Translations under genes and position numbers: made by a program | Shown here: positions 1-7,889 of the stretch, piece after piece | Position numbering within the stretch: position 1 is the first letter of the stretch | Layout of the letters: each line of letters opens with the position of its first letter | NCBI GenBank assembly: GCA_965659415.1 | Contig: CBFHVA010000016.1 | Location: forward strand, 1-61,732 | Direction of reading: 5' to 3' | DNA from: Phaeocystidibacter sp965659415 | Lineage (GTDB): Bacteria > Bacteroidota > Bacteroidia > Flavobacteriales > Schleiferiaceae | DNA length: 61,732 bases | Notes under the pieces: generated by a model | Seen by the model: only the letters and a program-made list of their open reading frames with translations | What the model was told of the DNA's origin: nothing | Database searches by the model: none

Positions 1-1095
1 CGCGAACTGGCTACTCAGATCGAGGGAGTGATCCGCGAAATGGGAACCGGACTCAAAACCAACGCGGTGTATGGAGGTAGATCGTCGCATAAAGATCGCC
101 TCGACCTGCAACACGCACCTACCATCCTCATCGGAACCCCTGGTAGAGTTGCCGATCACATCCGACGCGAGAACATCGATACTAGCGAGATATCGACCTT
201 GATCTTGGACGAATTCGATAAGTCGCTGGAAGTGGGCTTCGAAGGCGAAATGCGGGAGATCATCGGATCACTTCCCAACCTGAAGAAGAAGGTGCTCACC
301 TCGGCGACACAAAAAGTGGAGATCCCTGATTTCGTGGGAATCTCGAATGCAACCCGACTTAATTTTTCCCAACGAAGAAGCAAGAATCTGCTCGAGATTC
401 GCAGAGTTTCAGCTGTTGATCAACTCGATTCACTGGTTCAACTGCTTCATCATCTGGGGAATCAGAACGGTATCATCTTTTGCAATTTCAAAGACAGCAT
501 CAGCAGAGTTAGCGATGAGCTAGAAGACGCGGGAATAGATCATGGCTGTTTCTATGGCGGTATGGAACAAAGAGATCGAGAGCATGCATTGATTCAGTTT
601 CGAAACGGCACTCATCGATTATTGCTCGCCACCGATTTGGCAGCACGTGGACTGGACGTGCCTGAAATGGATTTCATCGTGCACTTTGAGATGCCTATTC
701 ACGAGGAAGAATTCATCCATCGAAATGGACGAACGGCTCGAATGAAACAATCAGGGAAGGCCTTTGTGATTCAACAAGAAGGACGAAATCTTCCATCATA
801 CATGTACAGATTGGAAGAGGAAGCCTTGAACGAATCTAAGCGTTACAAACCTTCCAAATGGACCACACTTTACATTACAGGTGGTCGCCGGGATAAAATA
901 TCAAAAGGAGATGTAGCAGGTTTATTCTTCAAACAAGGCGGGCTAGACAAAGGCGAGCTTGGAACCATTGAACTCACACCAGATTCAGCCTATGTAGCCG
1001 TTCCAAAGTCTAAGGCAAAGACATTAGTTAAGACACTGAATAACAGTCGACTTAAGAAGAAGAAGGTTCGAATAGCAGAGTTGGTTTCTAGATAA
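1..1095 (+). CDS. DEAD-box ATP-dependent RNA helicase, DbpA-like (5' partial)
   Basis: The gene enters from the left edge: the reading frame is open from base 1 and begins RELATQI, the end of motif Ia (PTRELA), so the N-terminal Walker A part lies outside. Visible helicase motifs are TPGR, DEFD (a DEAD-box variant), SAT, then in the second RecA lobe ATDLAARGLDVP and HRNGRTAR. The last ~75 residues, starting at TLYITGGRRDKI, resemble the DbpA-type RNA-binding domain, which in the family directs helicases to 23S rRNA and ribosome assembly. The third residue of the box is F rather than A, a conservative change seen in some members. The stop is followed at once by repeat-family sequence. Confidence 0.9.
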   Translation, partial: RELATQIEGVIREMGTGLKTNAVYGGRSSHKDRLDLQHAPTILIGTPGRVADHIRRENIDTSEISTLILDEFDKSLEVGFEGEMREIIGSLPNLKKKVLTSATQKVEIPDFVGISNATRLNFSQRRSKNLLEIRRVSAVDQLDSLVQLLHHLGNQNGIIFCNFKDSISRVSDELEDAGIDHGCFYGGMEQRDREHALIQFRNGTHRLLLATDLAARGLDVPEMDFIVHFEMPIHEEEFIHRNGRTARMKQSGKAFVIQQEGRNLPSYMYRLEEEALNESKRYKPSKWTTLYITGGRRDKISKGDVAGLFFKQGGLDKGELGTIELTPDSAYVAVPKSKAKTLVKTLNNSRLKKKKVRIAELVSR

Positions 1096-1312
1096 AGGGG
1101 TTTACGGGGTTTAAGGAGTCTGTTTTGCCGGTACAATTCCGTAGAAGCTTTACACAACTGTGCGAATAGCGAACAGCGAATGGGCGATCCACAAATAGCT
1201 TACAACTTTGCGACCAACGGGAGCACCTTTCCAATTCGTGGAGCGAGTTGGACCTTGCAAATCGACCGAAGGAAGATTTGCCCTTTACGGTTCGAAGAAT
1301 TCGGATCAAACA
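1096..1312. repeat. Dispersed intergenic repeat, locus 1
   Basis: This spacer between convergent genes carries no credible gene. It starts with GGGTTTA/GGGTTTAAGG words and then holds a block (about 1155-1288) that matches 10385-10521 in the same orientation, sharing GTGCGAATrGCGArCAGCGA and CGACCAACGGGAGCACCTTT. The two blocks differ by substitutions and small indels, so they are diverged family members rather than a recent duplication. Confidence 0.75.
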
Positions 1313-2317
1313 TCATTTCTCCTCCTCAAAATACAACTTGTAATACTTCTTTCCATCCGGATCTTCACCTCGCTCGATGAGCTTGCGATCACCGTGAACG
1401 TATATGTGGAAGTTCTTATCCAGTTTGATGACGCTTTTATATTGACCGGCATGTTTTTTAGCTACGGCATTTACCATAGAGAAAGACTCAGGCACAGAAA
1501 CACCGCTTTCGGCCGCGAAACTGTTCTTATGTGAACGGAAGGAGTCGATTACATCGGGATCTACCAGTACGGCACTTTCGTATTCCGCCTGACTGAATTG
1601 ATCCGTTTCCTTGAAGTAATCCATCGAGCGCTTCATGTACTCAACTTCATCCATTTTGGTCATTTCGAACTCTTGAGGCATTTGCTTCGTGAGAAAATCC
1701 TTTGCTGAATGGATGATTTCAGCTGTGAAGTTGGCGGCTGCAGATGCAGGTTTGGCATTGATGAACTGATGGGTCCAAAACTCGGATTCCTTTTGATCAC
1801 TATCTAAAATCAACACCGTGGGTTCGATGCCATCCTTTAGAATTAGACACGCCTTATCCGGTTTCTGACTGCCAATTCCAGATTTGATGGATATTGATCC
1901 AGAGGTATCAATGCTCAAAATACGTTGACGCGCATCGTATTTGAATATGCCAATGGCTTCAGTGGGTAAGTCGTCATATTCCAAATCGGTGAACTTGGCA
2001 ATCAGAATATCACCAGGCTTGATGTTGGGGTGTGATGAGACATCTCGAAGGTGGGGATTTACGACATCTGAAAAGCGATTGATGTCGCCATCTTCAAAAA
2101 ATGCCCTAGAAGCTTCAGAGAGTACGTTGTATTTGATATCCACATTATGTGTGAACTCAAACCGCAATAAATCTGCTTGCTTGAAGTGCTTTAATAAGGA
2201 TGATGTAAAGAAATCCTGATTCTCTTGAAGGATATTAGAGTGGGCTACATCTACCTTTTCAGGTTTTTCGCTTGTGATTAGCGCCAGGGATGAAGTATAA
2301 GCTTCGGATATATTCAT
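1313..2317 (-). CDS. Nucleoid-associated protein, NdpA/YejK-like
   Basis: A 334-residue soluble protein that I recognise as the NA37/NdpA (YejK) family: it starts with a region rich in S/D/E, has the central GDILIAKFTDLEYDD strand pattern, and ends with a compact basic/aromatic segment (DRKLIERGEDPDGKKYYKLY). Length matches the family (about 330-340). Family members co-purify with the nucleoid; their molecular function is poorly defined. There is no signal peptide or membrane segment. It is transcribed toward the helicase and separated from the upstream barrel-protein gene by a likely terminator, so it probably has its own promoter. Confidence 0.75.
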   Translation of the reverse strand: MNISEAYTSSLALITSEKPEKVDVAHSNILQENQDFFTSSLLKHFKQADLLRFEFTHNVDIKYNVLSEASRAFFEDGDINRFSDVVNPHLRDVSSHPNIKPGDILIAKFTDLEYDDLPTEAIGIFKYDARQRILSIDTSGSISIKSGIGSQKPDKACLILKDGIEPTVLILDSDQKESEFWTHQFINAKPASAAANFTAEIIHSAKDFLTKQMPQEFEMTKMDEVEYMKRSMDYFKETDQFSQAEYESAVLVDPDVIDSFRSHKNSFAAESGVSVPESFSMVNAVAKKHAGQYKSVIKLDKNFHIYVHGDRKLIERGEDPDGKKYYKLYFEEEK

Positions 2318-2371
2318 GGTGTAAAGATAGGGCAGGTGCGCAATGTGATAGCTGCTCTATTGTTTTATCAA

Positions 2372-2402
2372 AAAAAAGAACGACCAGTTTCCTGATCGCT
2401 CC
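2372..2402 (-). terminator. Rho-independent terminator after the 2429-2956 gene
   Basis: On the minus strand GCGATCAG and CTGGTCGT form a stem with G-U pairs around a short A-rich loop, followed by a run of T (an A run at about 2370-2378 on the plus strand). It lies just downstream of the barrel-protein stop codon. Confidence 0.6.
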
Positions 2403-2428
2403 TTAGTTCGTGTGATTAAGTCATCAGC

Positions 2429-2956
2429 TTAGAACTGATACTCAACGTGCACATAAAACTGACGCCATCTGGAATCAAACAAATCGGTATCCAACACATT
2501 TGAAATACCACCTTGATATCGAGCACCTACGTGCATTGGGCCGAGTTCTACGCCCAAACCCACTTGCCAACTTGTTGCAAAATCAGCGTAAAGATCTAAG
2601 TCATCCACATCACCAGTGGTAGAAGATAACGGAGCGTGAAATACGGGTCCGGCATTTAGGTCGAATATAAGCAGTTTCCAGCCCACATTAATAGGAACGT
2701 CCAAGCGATTGTGCGTAGACATAATATCTTCCCCAGTGCTCAGACTTTGAAAAACAATACCCGGTTGTACATAGAGCATCAAGACTTTAGCTCTTACAAA
2801 TCCACCTACGTGATAGGCAAATCCAGCTTCGCTTACTTGATCATCGAGTCGAACCGTAGACGCTCCGACTCCAACCATAGGGCCATAAGTGAGCATTTGA
2901 GCGTACGTCATGCATGAAATGGCCACTAGGACCAGGGTAATACCAAGTTTTTTCAT
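2429..2956 (-). CDS. Small outer-membrane beta-barrel protein (porin-like)
   Basis: A 175-residue protein with an N-terminal signal peptide (MKKLGITLVLVAISCMTYAQ, cleavage after AYA). The mature part alternates hydrophobic and polar residues in short strands (GFAYHVGGFVRAKVLMLYVQPGI, LGVELGPMHVGARYQ) and ends in YQF, a C-terminal aromatic typical of outer-membrane barrels. It resembles the PorT/OMP_b-brl families of Bacteroidota, but I cannot assign a specific member or substrate. It stands alone: a terminator follows it, and about 420 bp with minus-strand terminators precede it. Confidence 0.65.
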   Translation of the reverse strand: MKKLGITLVLVAISCMTYAQMLTYGPMVGVGASTVRLDDQVSEAGFAYHVGGFVRAKVLMLYVQPGIVFQSLSTGEDIMSTHNRLDVPINVGWKLLIFDLNAGPVFHAPLSSTTGDVDDLDLYADFATSWQVGLGVELGPMHVGARYQGGISNVLDTDLFDSRWRQFYVHVEYQF

Positions 2957-3027
2957 GGTTTTATTTGATTAGGTTTTGTGGAAGGTACGAAGAATTTTAA
3001 TCCTTCATTGGGATGGTAACGAATGAA

Positions 3028-3056
3028 AAAAGGGCTGCTCATAACTGGCAGCCCAT
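3028..3056 (-). terminator. Rho-independent terminator
   Basis: On the minus strand GGGCTGC and GCAGCCC pair around an 8-10 nt loop and are followed by TTTTTT (plus-strand A run just left of the hairpin). It is the second of two hairpins downstream of the DUF4197 gene. Confidence 0.7.
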
Positions 3057-3235
3057 CACAAATTCTTCTTTGCTTGTTGAATTGAGAGGAGCAAAGAGAG
3101 ACTCTTAATTGATACAAAGATTACGACACTTTATATAGATGAGTTGGAGAATTAGTCCGAATGTTTATCCGAATGCAAAGAATGATTGTCCGGGGGAGTT
3201 TGGTGTCTCAGGACTAATGAAAGCGGAATGGATCA

Positions 3236-3268
3236 AAAAGAAACAAGGCTCCATTTCTGGAGCCTTGC
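3236..3268 (-). terminator. Rho-independent terminator (probable)
   Basis: AAGGCTCC and GGAGCCTT form a perfect 8-bp stem around ATTTCT. On the minus strand it is followed by an imperfect T run (TGTTTCTTTTT). It lies downstream of the broken DUF4197 gene. Confidence 0.6.
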
Positions 3269-3377
3269 TACAACTTCACACAAATCGTTCGCTGTTTAGC
3301 GGGCGGTTCCTTACGAATATATAGTTTATTTTGTAACTAAATAGCTAAGAGGTCTAAAAATCTGCTGATTAGAACTT

Positions 3378-4106
3378 TTAGAATTGCGCAGGCTGATCAA
3401 GCGAGCCAAATACTCGCTTCAGTAGGTCATTTACGCGGGCCTGGGGATTTTCTCTGATCTTTTTTTCTTCCTGAGCAACAACGATGAACAATCCATCAAT
3501 AGCCGCATCATTTACATATTCGGTAAGGTTGGTTTGCACCGGCGTTACAAATGGAATATGGTTGTATCGAGAGGTGATTTGGCCCCAGAACTGCGTCACA
3601 TTTCCATTTTGAAGAGCGGTATTAATGATAGGCTCAAATTAAGCTTTCAACTGATTCTCTGTAGATCTTTTCAAATAATCGGTGGCTGCATCATCTTCAC
3701 CATTCAGGATGCCCATTGCATCGGTAATGGTCATCTGTGTAATCGCATCCACAAAAATGTCAGTGGCTTTTTCTGAAGCGACCTCCGCAGCGTGGTTCAT
3801 GGATTCTTCAAAATCATCAACTAGTGAATTGAGCCCCAGATTGGTGAGAGTTTCCTTTACGCGAATGGCTTCTTCAGGGAAAGGAATTCGAATGAGTGAA
3901 TTACCGAGATAACCATCTTCTTGGCTAGTCTGCAATGCGGCGTTACGAATCCCCACTTTAAGAGCCTCTTTCAAACCTTCACTCACTTCAGCTTCAGTGA
4001 GATGTAGATTACTTGGCATGGTTGAAGCCAATTCATTCAGCACGTCACAGCCCGTTGTGGAAAAGAGAAGAACCGCGCAAAGGGAGAAGGATAATAGTCG
4101 TTTCAA
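3378..4106 (-). pseudogene. DUF4197 family lipoprotein interrupted by an in-frame TAA
   Basis: Two open segments in the same frame make one DUF4197 protein of about 242 codons. The first (3639-4106) starts at a TTG codon, has a signal sequence ending STTGC (lipoprotein-like cysteine) and runs to STENQLKA. It then meets TAA at 3639-3641. Past the stop the same frame continues FEPIINTALQNGNVTQFWGQ, then ITSRYNHIPFV and a C-terminus typical of the family (DGLFIVVAQEEKKIREN, LLKRVFGSLDQ). No frameshift is needed: one nonsense codon splits the gene. The family normally reads through this point. It may be a true pseudogene, a sequencing error or a read-through codon. The role of DUF4197 is unknown. 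Confidence 0.8.
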
Positions 4107-4226
4107 TTGGATTGGGTTTTTGATTCGAATCGAAGATAGCCACTCTCGTGAACATTTCTAATTGCCATGCATTAGTCCATCCACGCAGGGAAAGGTATCT
4201 TTACGCCCCCCTATGAAATTGAAAAG

Positions 4227-5492
4227 ATGCAAGCAGAGATAATTACGATAGGAGACGAAATTTTGATTGGTCAAACCATTGACACGAATTCAGCTTGGAT
4301 GGGTTCAAAGCTCAATGATTTCGGAGTCGATGTGCATCAAGTTCGGTCGATTCGCGATACTCCAGAGGCCATTGTTCAAGCGATTGATTCGATTCATGAG
4401 AATACCAAGTTGGTACTAATGACCGGTGGATTAGGCCCTACCAAGGACGACCTAACTAAGCATACCTTGAATGATTATTTTGGCGGAAAGTTGATATATC
4501 ATCCTGAAGTATTTGAGCATATCATCGCTTTGTTTGCCAAGTTCGACCGTGTTCCGAATGAAATGAATCGCGGTCAAGCTGAACTACCGGATGTTTGTAC
4601 GCCCATTGAGAATCCGCACGGCACAGCGAGCGGGATGCGCTTTGAGAAGAATGGGGTGTATTTTATTTCGATGCCCGGAGTGCCTTATGAGATGAAGGGA
4701 ATCATGACCACTGGAGTGTTGCCTTGGGTGAAAGAAGCTTTTGATTTACCGCCCATTGTTCATCATACATTGCTTACGCAAGGCGTGCCTGAGTCGGAAC
4801 TGGCTCAAACATTGGTGGAGTGGGAAAGCCGACTTCCTCATCACCTTTCGTTGGCTTATTTACCATCTGCAGGGGCTGTGAAGCTCAGATTAACGAGTAA
4901 ATCAGGCGATTCCGATGCAAATCGGGCTTTGATGAGAGAGCTGTTCGAAGAAGCTCGTGAGCTGATTGGTGATGCCGTGTATGGGGAGGGTTCACAGAAT
5001 ATGGAGGAAGTAGTGGGAGCTCTGTTGACTCGAAACAATGCTACGGTTGCTACGGCAGAAAGTTGTACGGGAGGATCAATTGGCAGTATTCTCACGAGCA
5101 TCCCAGGTAGCAGCGCCTACTTCATGGGCGGGATTATTAGCTATTCAAATGAATCCAAAGTTCGTCTGCTAGGCGTTAATGAAGCCGATATCCTCTTGCA
5201 TGGAGCGGTGAGCGAGCAGGTAGTTACACAAATGGCACGAGGAGCGGCCAAGCGCCTAAGAACTGATTTTGCCATCGCTACTTCGGGTATTGCGGGTCCC
5301 GATGGAGGGACGGATGAAAAACCAGTCGGTACCGTGTGGATAGCTGTTCATTCTCCGCGCGGAACCACGGCTCAAAAATTCCAATTTGGAAACAACCGCG
5401 GGCGAAACATTCGGAAATCGGTGCTTATGGGACTAGATTTGTTGCGCCGATCTGTTCTTCAGCATGTGGAGAACGAGGAAATTCAGGGATAA
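4227..5492 (+). CDS. cinA: CinA-like protein (nicotinamide-nucleotide amidase)
   Basis: A 421-residue two-domain CinA. The N-terminal molybdopterin-binding-like domain (about 1-170) has GDEILIGQTIDTNS and TGGLGPTKDD. The C-terminal amidase domain (about 255-415) has ATAESCTGGSIG and ATSGIAGPDGGT, the signatures of the enzyme that deamidates nicotinamide mononucleotide to nicotinate mononucleotide in pyridine-nucleotide salvage. Length is normal. It is cytosolic, with no signal peptide. It lies about 100 bp upstream of rpmB on the same strand, an arrangement I recall as common in Flavobacteriia. The competence link in the old name is not supported for this organism. Confidence 0.92.
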   Translation: MQAEIITIGDEILIGQTIDTNSAWMGSKLNDFGVDVHQVRSIRDTPEAIVQAIDSIHENTKLVLMTGGLGPTKDDLTKHTLNDYFGGKLIYHPEVFEHIIALFAKFDRVPNEMNRGQAELPDVCTPIENPHGTASGMRFEKNGVYFISMPGVPYEMKGIMTTGVLPWVKEAFDLPPIVHHTLLTQGVPESELAQTLVEWESRLPHHLSLAYLPSAGAVKLRLTSKSGDSDANRALMRELFEEARELIGDAVYGEGSQNMEEVVGALLTRNNATVATAESCTGGSIGSILTSIPGSSAYFMGGIISYSNESKVRLLGVNEADILLHGAVSEQVVTQMARGAAKRLRTDFAIATSGIAGPDGGTDEKPVGTVWIAVHSPRGTTAQKFQFGNNRGRNIRKSVLMGLDLLRRSVLQHVENEEIQG

Positions 5493-5593
5493 AAAAGATA
5501 TTAAATTATATAGCTAAGCAGTATTGCGAGATTCAAATGAATGTCGTTATTTTGCAAGCCAATTTCGAAGTACGCGTTTAAACGAGGAATAGC

Positions 5594-5833
5594 ATGTCAC
5601 GAGTTTGTGAATTGACGGGTAAAAAAGCCATGGTGGGTAACCACGTATCGTTCTCTAATAAGAAGAACAAGCGTAAGTTCAATGTGAACTTAACTCGCAA
5701 GCGTTTTTATATCCCTGAAGAAGACAAGTGGGTAACTTTAAGGGTATCTACCTCTGCATTGAAGACCATTAATAAGAAAGGTATTACAGCTGTGCTTAAA
5801 GAAGCACGTGCTAATGGATGGACATCCAACTAA
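5594..5833 (+). CDS. rpmB: 50S ribosomal protein L28
   Basis: A 79-residue basic protein starting MSRVCELTGKKAMVGNHVSF with the L28 signature NKKNKRKFNVNLTRKRFY and a C-terminal ALKTINKKGI segment. It is a component of the large ribosomal subunit. It heads the compact run rpmB-rpmG-DUF4295, ended by a strong terminator. No zinc-finger cysteine pairs are present; only one cysteine is seen, so this is the zinc-free form. Confidence 0.95.
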   Translation: MSRVCELTGKKAMVGNHVSFSNKKNKRKFNVNLTRKRFYIPEEDKWVTLRVSTSALKTINKKGITAVLKEARANGWTSN

Positions 5834-5871
5834 TCTGTAATACGAAGGAAACCGACTAAGGGAATAAAGTC

Positions 5872-6054
5872 ATGGCAAAGAAAGGTAACCGAGTACAAGT
5901 AATTCTTGAGTGTACAGAGCACAAAGAAACTGGCATGCCGGGAACGTCAAGGTACATCACTACCAAGAACAAGAAGAATACGCCGGATCGTATGGAGTTG
6001 AAGAAGTACAACCCGATCTTAAAGCGTTACACCGTTCATAAAGAAATCAAGTAA
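5872..6054 (+). CDS. rpmG: 50S ribosomal protein L33
   Basis: A 60-residue basic protein: MAKKGNRVQVILECTEHK at the start, then TTKNKKNTPDRMELKKYNP, the family core. Only one of the four zinc-ligand cysteines of the C+ form is present (ILECTEH), so this is a zinc-independent L33. The gene follows rpmB by 38 bp and precedes the DUF4295 gene by 22 bp, so the three are probably co-transcribed. Confidence 0.95.
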   Translation: MAKKGNRVQVILECTEHKETGMPGTSRYITTKNKKNTPDRMELKKYNPILKRYTVHKEIK

Positions 6055-6076
6055 TCACCCTTAAAGCACAGGAATT

Positions 6077-6229
6077 ATGGCAAAGAAAGTAGTTGCAACC
6101 CTGAAGAAAGATGGTGGTTCTAACATGTTCACGAAAGTTGTGCGCATGGTGAAGAGCAACAATAGTGAAAGCTATTCTTTCGAAGAGCGCATTGTTACTA
6201 AGGATTCAGCAAAAGAGTTCTTCAAGTAA
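6077..6229 (+). CDS. DUF4295 small basic protein
   Basis: A 50-residue protein beginning MAKKVVATLKKDGGSNMFTK and ending TKDSAKEFFK. I recognise it as DUF4295, a short protein conserved in Bacteroidota directly after L33. The position in a ribosomal-protein operon and the basic N-terminus suggest a ribosome-associated role, but no function is established. The ATG has a purine-rich upstream stretch, and the stop is followed 24 bp later by a terminator. Confidence 0.85.
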   Translation: MAKKVVATLKKDGGSNMFTKVVRMVKSNNSESYSFEERIVTKDSAKEFFK

Positions 6230-6252
6230 GCAGCGCTAGCACTAGTATAAAG

Positions 6253-6287
6253 AAACCCGGTTGTCTGAATGATGACCGGGTTTTTTT
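6253..6287 (+). terminator. Rho-independent terminator of the rpmB-rpmG-DUF4295 operon
   Basis: AAACCCGGT and ACCGGGTTT form a perfect 9-bp stem around a 13-nt loop, followed by a run of T. It separates the ribosomal genes from ftsY. Confidence 0.9.
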
Positions 6288-6905
6288 GTGGCCTTCCTGC
6301 GGTCGGCCAGACTCTTGCCTCCTTCGTTGGCGTGCAAGCTGCTCCCCCTGGTCACGGGGCTATGAACTCCCTTCGGTCGTTCGGCTGCGGACAACGGGCT
6401 GGACTCCTTCGTCGGGCTGAAAAGGGCTTAGGGAATTAATGGGCTCAGGGAACCGAAGTGGATGGACAATAGGCTATGAGGCTATGAGGCTTTGAACGAA
6501 GTTGCACTGGGCATCACATTCCGGACTCACCCTCCCAGTACATGGCTTTAGCCAGTGCGCTTTTTGGATAACCTCAGGCTACAGACAACAGGCACCAGGC
6601 TTGTGAATGATAGTTTTGCTAGGATTGATCCACCTAAATTCTGGGATAGCACAACGGAGTATGGGGTTTAAGGTGCTCAGGGTTTTAAAGGACTCAGGGA
6701 AACGAATTGATAAGGCATCAGGCCAGAGACTACAGGCATCAGGCTTGTGGGTGGTAGTTTTTCTAGTATTGATCCCATCCGATTTCCGCGCTAGCACAAC
6801 GCAGAAACGGATAAACCCAGAAACGGATAAACCCATTAAACTTTTTAAACCCCGCAAACTCCTAAAACCCCTAAACCCCGTTATTCCCATTTTCATTTCA
6901 GATAT
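6288..6905. repeat. Dispersed intergenic repeat, locus 2 (largest copy)
   Basis: About 620 bp without a credible gene. It is a mosaic of repeat modules: (a) 6451-6526, matching 36003-36111 (GGGCTCAGGGA, GGCTTTGA, CATTCCGGACT); (b) two tandem ~80-bp copies at 6578-6657 and 6721-6802 (CAGGCTTGTG, TTGATCC, TAGCACAACG), also found inverted at 40383-40455; and (c) AAACGGATAAACCC words at 6805-6835 leading into an A/C-rich tail. Open frames across it (for example 6607-6981) are repeat read-through. Confidence 0.75.
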
Positions 6906-6926
6906 TTGCATGTTCAAACTGAACCT

Positions 6927-7883
6927 ATGGGATTGCTGGGTAAATTATTCGGTCGCTCCGAAGAGAAAGATCAGCGTTTAGAAGAGGGCTTAGAGAAAAC
7001 CAAAGAGAATGTATTTGGTAAGTTAGCTCGCGCTGTTGCTGGGAAAAGCACGGTAGATGTAGATGTACTGGATGACCTTGAAGAAATCCTCATCACTTCT
7101 GATGTTGGAGTAGATACTACGGTAAAAATTATAGAGCGAATTGAAGAGCGTGTGGCCCGCGATAAATACATGGGCACCGCAGAGCTTCAAGGCATTCTTC
7201 GGGAGGAGATTGCAGCCTTGCTTGAAGAGAATGATGCTGGAGACGGAGCTTCTTTTGATTTGCCGGATCACAAACCCTATGTAATCATGGTGGTGGGCGT
7301 CAATGGAGTGGGGAAAACTACTACAATTGGTAAGCTAGCCGCACAGTTCAAGGCAGCTGGAAAAAAGGTAGTTCTCGGTGCTGCGGATACGTTTAGAGCG
7401 GCTGCCGTTGACCAGTTGGTTGTATGGAGTGAACGAGCCGATGTACCGATTGTGAAGCAAGGAATGGGTTCTGATCCAGCTTCGGTTGCTTTTGACACGT
7501 TACAGTCAGCCGTGACTCAAGATGCCGACGTAGTTTTGATTGACACGGCAGGTCGGCTTCACAACAAAGTGAATTTGATGAACGAGCTCGGAAAAATCAA
7601 GCGCGTGATGCAGAAGGTTATTCCGGATGCTCCACATGAAGTACTATTGGTACTCGACGCTTCTACTGGCCAGAACGCATTGCAGCAAGCCGTTGAGTTC
7701 AGTAAGGTTACGGATGTGTCGGCATTAGCTCTGACCAAGCTTGATGGTACCGCCAAAGGTGGTGTGGTTATCGGAATTTCCGATCAGCTCAAGGTTCCTG
7801 TAAAGTATATCGGAGTAGGAGAGAAAATTGAAGATTTACAAGTATTCGATCGCAAGGCATTTGTGGATCGTTTCTTTAGTTAA
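6927..7883 (+). CDS. ftsY: Signal recognition particle receptor FtsY
   Basis: A 318-residue SRP GTPase. After a short N-domain it has the GTPase motifs GVNGVGKTTTIGKLA (G1), DTFRAAA (the SRP-family insertion), DTAGRL (G3) and TKLDG (G4), with GGVVIGISD near the C-terminus. FtsY docks ribosome-SRP complexes at the inner membrane for co-translational insertion. I chose the ATG at 6927 (MGLLGKLFGRS); an in-frame ATG seven codons upstream lies in repeat-derived sequence. The long acidic A domain of E. coli FtsY is absent, as is usual in Bacteroidota. rimO follows after 6 bp. Confidence 0.93.
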   Translation: MGLLGKLFGRSEEKDQRLEEGLEKTKENVFGKLARAVAGKSTVDVDVLDDLEEILITSDVGVDTTVKIIERIEERVARDKYMGTAELQGILREEIAALLEENDAGDGASFDLPDHKPYVIMVVGVNGVGKTTTIGKLAAQFKAAGKKVVLGAADTFRAAAVDQLVVWSERADVPIVKQGMGSDPASVAFDTLQSAVTQDADVVLIDTAGRLHNKVNLMNELGKIKRVMQKVIPDAPHEVLLVLDASTGQNALQQAVEFSKVTDVSALALTKLDGTAKGGVVIGISDQLKVPVKYIGVGEKIEDLQVFDRKAFVDRFFS

Positions 7884-7889
7884 TACAAC

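Larger units (their letters stand above)
2957..3377. other. Gene-free spacer with two terminators
   Basis: I see no credible gene. A 61-codon open frame on the plus strand (3139-3324) runs through a hairpin and has no protein-like composition. The spacer holds two minus-strand terminators (listed separately) that would end transcription of the DUF4197 gene, and presumably the promoter of the 2429-2956 gene near its right-to-left start. Confidence 0.6.

Noticed and set aside
1180..1534. Overlapping open frames on the plus strand at 1180-1380 and 1208-1534
   Set aside because: They lie in the intergenic repeat and antisense to the nucleoid-protein gene, with no protein-like composition or start signal.
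3139..3324. 61-codon plus-strand open frame
   Set aside because: It runs through a terminator hairpin of the convergent unit and has no recognisable pattern.
3378..4106. Frameshift in the DUF4197 gene
   Set aside because: Both parts are in the same frame (start difference divisible by three); the defect is a single nonsense codon.
6579..6981. Open frames of 112 and 124 codons on opposite strands
   Set aside because: Both are read-through of the AAACGGATAAAC-type and CAGGCTTGTG repeat modules; the second one overlaps the ftsY start out of frame.
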